Below the pieces are notes generated by a model, which was given only the letters and a program-made list of their open reading frames with translations, was not told where the DNA came from and searched no databases. Below, in pieces: positions 43,035 to 45,625 of a DNA stretch of 45,625 nucleotides; the stretch's first letter is position 1; each line of letters opens with the position of its first letter. The translations under genes were made by a program, and so were the position numbers. Where the stretch lies: contig SLDY01000086.1 in assembly GCA_007125005.1 (NCBI GenBank), positions 1-45,625 of the forward strand, read 5' to 3'. Origin of the DNA: Natronohydrobacter sp. (lineage in GTDB: Bacteria; Pseudomonadota; Alphaproteobacteria; Rhodobacterales; Rhodobacteraceae).

Positions 43035-43937
43035 ATGTCGATAAGCGTTTTCAAATTCGGTAGCCAGAACGACACCTCGATCAGACTGCCGTCAGACCGC
43101 AACCTCGGAAACCACTGGAATCCAAAGCTCAACGACCGCTTTCCGGATTTCATGGCAAAGACGACAAAGGGCAGGATTAAATTCTCTGATTGGAGAAAAG
43201 GGAGCTGGGTGCTTCTTGTCTCTCATCCCGCGGCCTTTACACCTGTCTGCACCACTGAAATCAGCGCACTCGCAAAGCGGGCTTCCGAATTCGAGGAGCG
43301 GCATGTAAAGATCATCGCTCTGACCGGCGACCCGCTGGAGCGTGTTCAGCCGTGGACTGCAGAAATCGAACGCCAAAACGAGATCTCGGTCACATTTCCA
43401 CATATTGCAGATGACAAGGGCATCATCGCGCACGGATGTGGCCTCGTCTCGCATGAGCCTCTTTCTGATGGCAAGTTTTGTGCACGCCGCACAGTCTTGA
43501 TTGACCCAAATGGCGTTGTCAGAATGATTCTGGACTATCCGCTCGCTGTCGGCCGCTCTGTTGATGAGACCTTGCGCAGTATTGACGCCTTGATTCTGTC
43601 AGAGCGCCTAGACGCTTTCGCCCCTTCGGACTGGCAGCTTGGCGAACCATTACTGCTTACAGCAGACATGGCACTAAGCGAGGGTAAATTGCGCCACGGA
43701 ATGAATGGGGCAAAAGAGACTGCCTATTTCAGAGTGCTCGATCTCAGCGAAAACGGGAAAGCTGGCCAAATTCCTCAAAAGAAAAAGCGGCTTTCAACAA
43801 TCGATCCAATCGAACTCAGGCGGATTGTTCATGAACACAATCTCAGGACGAAGACTGAGCCCGATGCTGATGCACGAAAGTTGCGAGGGATATTTGTACC
43901 CTCTCTGTCAATCACATCGGCACCATCGGTCGAATAA
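43035..43937 (+). CDS. 1-Cys peroxiredoxin (Prx6-like) with N- and C-terminal extensions
   Basis: This 300-residue protein has a thioredoxin-fold peroxidase core. The peroxidatic motif P65-x3-T69-x2-C72 (HPAAFTPVCTTE) is intact, followed by ALTGDPLERVQPW, FPHIADDKGIIAHGCGL and CARRTVLIDPNG, typical of the Prx6 group that reduces hydroperoxides. Normal members have about 215-220 residues; here about 25 extra residues lead and about 65-80 extra residues follow (QKKKRLSTIDPIELRRIVHE in the tail), with no recognised domain. GGGGGTAAC precedes ATG 43035. It sits between a response regulator and a c-di-GMP phosphodiesterase on the same strand. Confidence 0.87.
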   Translation: MSISVFKFGSQNDTSIRLPSDRNLGNHWNPKLNDRFPDFMAKTTKGRIKFSDWRKGSWVLLVSHPAAFTPVCTTEISALAKRASEFEERHVKIIALTGDPLERVQPWTAEIERQNEISVTFPHIADDKGIIAHGCGLVSHEPLSDGKFCARRTVLIDPNGVVRMILDYPLAVGRSVDETLRSIDALILSERLDAFAPSDWQLGEPLLLTADMALSEGKLRHGMNGAKETAYFRVLDLSENGKAGQIPQKKKRLSTIDPIELRRIVHEHNLRTKTEPDADARKLRGIFVPSLSITSAPSVE

Positions 43938-43974
43938 GCTCGAACGCGGCTCGTTGTTATAAGGAAAAAGCAAG

Positions 43975-45264
43975 ATGCTGGAATACTTACATTCACCCGT
44001 CGGCAAGATTAGCGCAGCGATCTCGCGGCAGGCCGGAACTGACGATGTTTTATCCGTCCTCATCCTTGATGACGAGCCTGATGTACGAGAAACCTTGCGT
44101 GCGATGGTCGCCTCTCTTGGATTGAAGGTAGACGCAACTGGCGATGAAGCCAATTTTTTTTCAAGGCTGAAAAACGACAGCCCGGATGTTGTTATCCTTG
44201 ATCTCATGATGCCCGGTTGCGATGGGCTGGATGTGATATCGAAGATGGCGAGCATCAAGAATTGCAGTATCATCATCTGTAGTGGCAGCAGCATACGGAT
44301 TCTCGATAGCGTAAGCCTCTCTGCGCAATCGCTGGGCTTGGAGGTGCTCGGCACCCTGCAAAAACCGCTGCGGCGGAAATGTCTGAAGCAATTGCTTGAG
44401 ACTGCACGCACAGAGCGTGATCCGACACAATGCGAGACAAAATCTGCGCAGGAGCGCCCGGAAATATCGCGTGCAATGCTCCGCAGCGCTATCATGACGC
44501 GGGAAATTACCTGTTTTCTGCAACCTAAGATGCACCTAACCGATGGCGCGGTCTTCGGCTTCGAAGCGCTTGCCCGCTGGCACCATCCAGAGTTTGGGAT
44601 GATCTTTCCAGATGAGTTCATCCCAAAGGTGGCAGAGTTCGGGTTGGATTATGAATTGTCCGTTGCGATTATCGAACAGGCGGTAGATGCTCTTGCAGCG
44701 CTCTCGGATGACAAGCTCTCTGTCGCAGTGAACACTCCGGCCAATGTTCTGACAAACTGTGCATTCGAGCCTTTTCTGGCCGATTTGCTTAACTACCATG
44801 GCCTTGAGCCGCGCCATATTCTCTTTGAAGTCACAGAAGTAGGACAAAGCTGTATCCCACAATGCGAACTTGACGCCCTGTTGCGCTTGAGTATGAAAGG
44901 CCACACCCTGTCTATCGACGATTTCGGCACTGGCGCGTCTTCGTTTGAACGTCTGGTTCGTATTCCGTTCAATGAGTTGAAAATTGATCGGATGTTCGTG
45001 CGCAATCTCGAAACTTCCCGTGCGGCGCGCGGGCTTATCCGTGATCTTGTCCATATCGGGAAGCGCTTCGGTATGTCAGTCACAGTGGAAGGAGTAGAAA
45101 CGCGCGAGTCTGTGAGAATCCTCAGGCGACTTGGCTGTGATGCGGCGCAAGGGTACGGTATTGCAAGACCGATGTCTGCAAGCTCAGTCCGCGACTGGCT
45201 GGCACATTACGACCCTAGGAGGCTGGCAGGTGCGACGTTTGCTTCCAGAACCCAGATAAACTGA
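43975..45264 (+). CDS. REC-EAL response regulator, c-di-GMP phosphodiesterase
   Basis: A 429-residue protein with a receiver domain (DDEPD at 32-36, Asp76 in VVILDLMMPGCDG, Lys in LQKPL) and an EAL domain. Residues needed for c-di-GMP hydrolysis are visible: Glu197 (FGFEALARW), Asn in AVNTPANVL, Glu in FEVTE, the acid pair in SIDDFGTGASSF, Lys in LKIDR, Glu in VEGVE and Gln in AAQGYG. It should therefore be an active phosphodiesterase whose activity depends on phosphorylation, similar in layout to RocR. It begins 37 bases after the peroxiredoxin stop and may be co-transcribed. Confidence 0.92.
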   Translation: MLEYLHSPVGKISAAISRQAGTDDVLSVLILDDEPDVRETLRAMVASLGLKVDATGDEANFFSRLKNDSPDVVILDLMMPGCDGLDVISKMASIKNCSIIICSGSSIRILDSVSLSAQSLGLEVLGTLQKPLRRKCLKQLLETARTERDPTQCETKSAQERPEISRAMLRSAIMTREITCFLQPKMHLTDGAVFGFEALARWHHPEFGMIFPDEFIPKVAEFGLDYELSVAIIEQAVDALAALSDDKLSVAVNTPANVLTNCAFEPFLADLLNYHGLEPRHILFEVTEVGQSCIPQCELDALLRLSMKGHTLSIDDFGTGASSFERLVRIPFNELKIDRMFVRNLETSRAARGLIRDLVHIGKRFGMSVTVEGVETRESVRILRRLGCDAAQGYGIARPMSASSVRDWLAHYDPRRLAGATFASRTQIN

Positions 45265-45310
45265 TGGATTGCCAAGCCGCCCAATCGCGGCATGGCGACC
45301 TTGGCTCTGC

Positions 45311-45625
45311 TCAGCGCTGTTCCAGAACCTTGCGGATTTTCGCAGCTAGCTGCGCGCGGCGATAGGGCTTGGTTAAAAGATCGATGCCTTGATCAAGCTT
45401 GCCATTATGTACGATCGAGCTTTCCGTGTACCCGGAGGTAAACAGAATTCTCAGTCCAGGTTTGATCTCAAGCGCTTTCTCTGCCAGATCGCGGCCGCTC
45501 ATCCCGCCGGGCATGACTACATCTGTGAACAGCAAGTCGATTTGAAGGCCAGCAAGCAGCTTACGATGCGCCTCAACACCTGAGGCAGCCCCGATCACCT
45601 TATAGCCCAGTGATGCGAGTTGAGA
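45311..45625 (-). CDS. C-terminal receiver domain of a gene cut by the window edge
   Basis: The minus-strand frame is open from the right edge to a stop at 45311 and starts within the domain at SQLASLGYKVIGAASG. It has the phosphoacceptor Asp in DLLFTDVVMPGGMSGRDLAE and Lys in LLTKPYRRAQL, so it is a receiver domain at a C-terminus. The form matches the receivers of hybrid kinases of the HDFNN type, so the missing part is probably a sensor kinase. It converges with the REC-EAL gene, 46 bases between stops. Confidence 0.82.
   Translation of the reverse strand, partial: SQLASLGYKVIGAASGVEAHRKLLAGLQIDLLFTDVVMPGGMSGRDLAEKALEIKPGLRILFTSGYTESSIVHNGKLDQGIDLLTKPYRRAQLAAKIRKVLEQR

Overview
The window looks like chromosome from an alphaproteobacterium of the Rhodobacterales (Rhodobacteraceae). 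The evidence is GC-rich coding sequence, dense genes with ATGA overlaps, tamA-tamB, ftsK preceded by a class I/II aminotransferase, an acetyl-CoA acetyltransferase/acetoacetyl-CoA reductase pair, a complete homogentisate cluster with Rhodobacterales-type companions, and short intergenic repeats I associate with this group. The genus cannot be fixed from sequence alone.

Layout. 1-4.4 kb: a partial saccharopine dehydrogenase-like gene, a free methionine sulfoxide reductase (GAF fold), a thiolase, a STAS/anti-sigma kinase pair and hspQ. 4.7-8.2 kb: phaA-phaB, a bidirectional terminator, then convergent ahcY. 8.3-15.4 kb: tamA-tamB (outer-membrane/periplasmic transport), followed closely by a short-chain dehydrogenase and a crotonase-fold protein. 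15.4-18.2 kb: a periplasmic copper-type pair, a low-molecular-weight phosphatase, a small secreted protein and a degenerate phosphopantetheinyl transferase. 18.3-25.5 kb: the homogentisate block. hmgA, an MBL hydrolase, fahA, a second MBL protein, a flavin monooxygenase and a DUF2783 protein run leftward; maiA diverges from hmgA across a perfect 14-bp palindrome. Homogentisate is opened by HmgA, isomerised by MaiA and cleaved by FahA to fumarate and acetoacetate. 25.4-34.8 kb: lolA, a small membrane protein, ftsK, an aminotransferase, an amidase, a UbiH-type hydroxylase and rnd.

34.96-38.97 kb: a tRNA-Pro(CGG) gene with a recognisable promoter is the insertion site of a 3,936-bp element. A 47-bp copy of the tRNA 3' end (45/47 identical) lies at 38925-38971. 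The element holds a frameshifted tyrosine-integrase remnant, about 1.6 kb without a convincing gene, an HTH regulator, and a divergently transcribed GSU2403-type nucleotidyltransferase whose upstream DNA carries inverted repeats. This is the least conventional part of the window and the best candidate for an undescribed accessory system.

39.0-45.6 kb: a signalling cluster. It contains a PAS-gene fragment, a hybrid histidine kinase, a divergent OmpR-family regulator, a 1-Cys peroxiredoxin with unusual extensions, a REC-EAL c-di-GMP phosphodiesterase, and the C-terminal receiver of a gene running off the right edge. Co-location of a peroxiredoxin with phosphorelay and c-di-GMP genes suggests, but does not prove, a redox-linked circuit.
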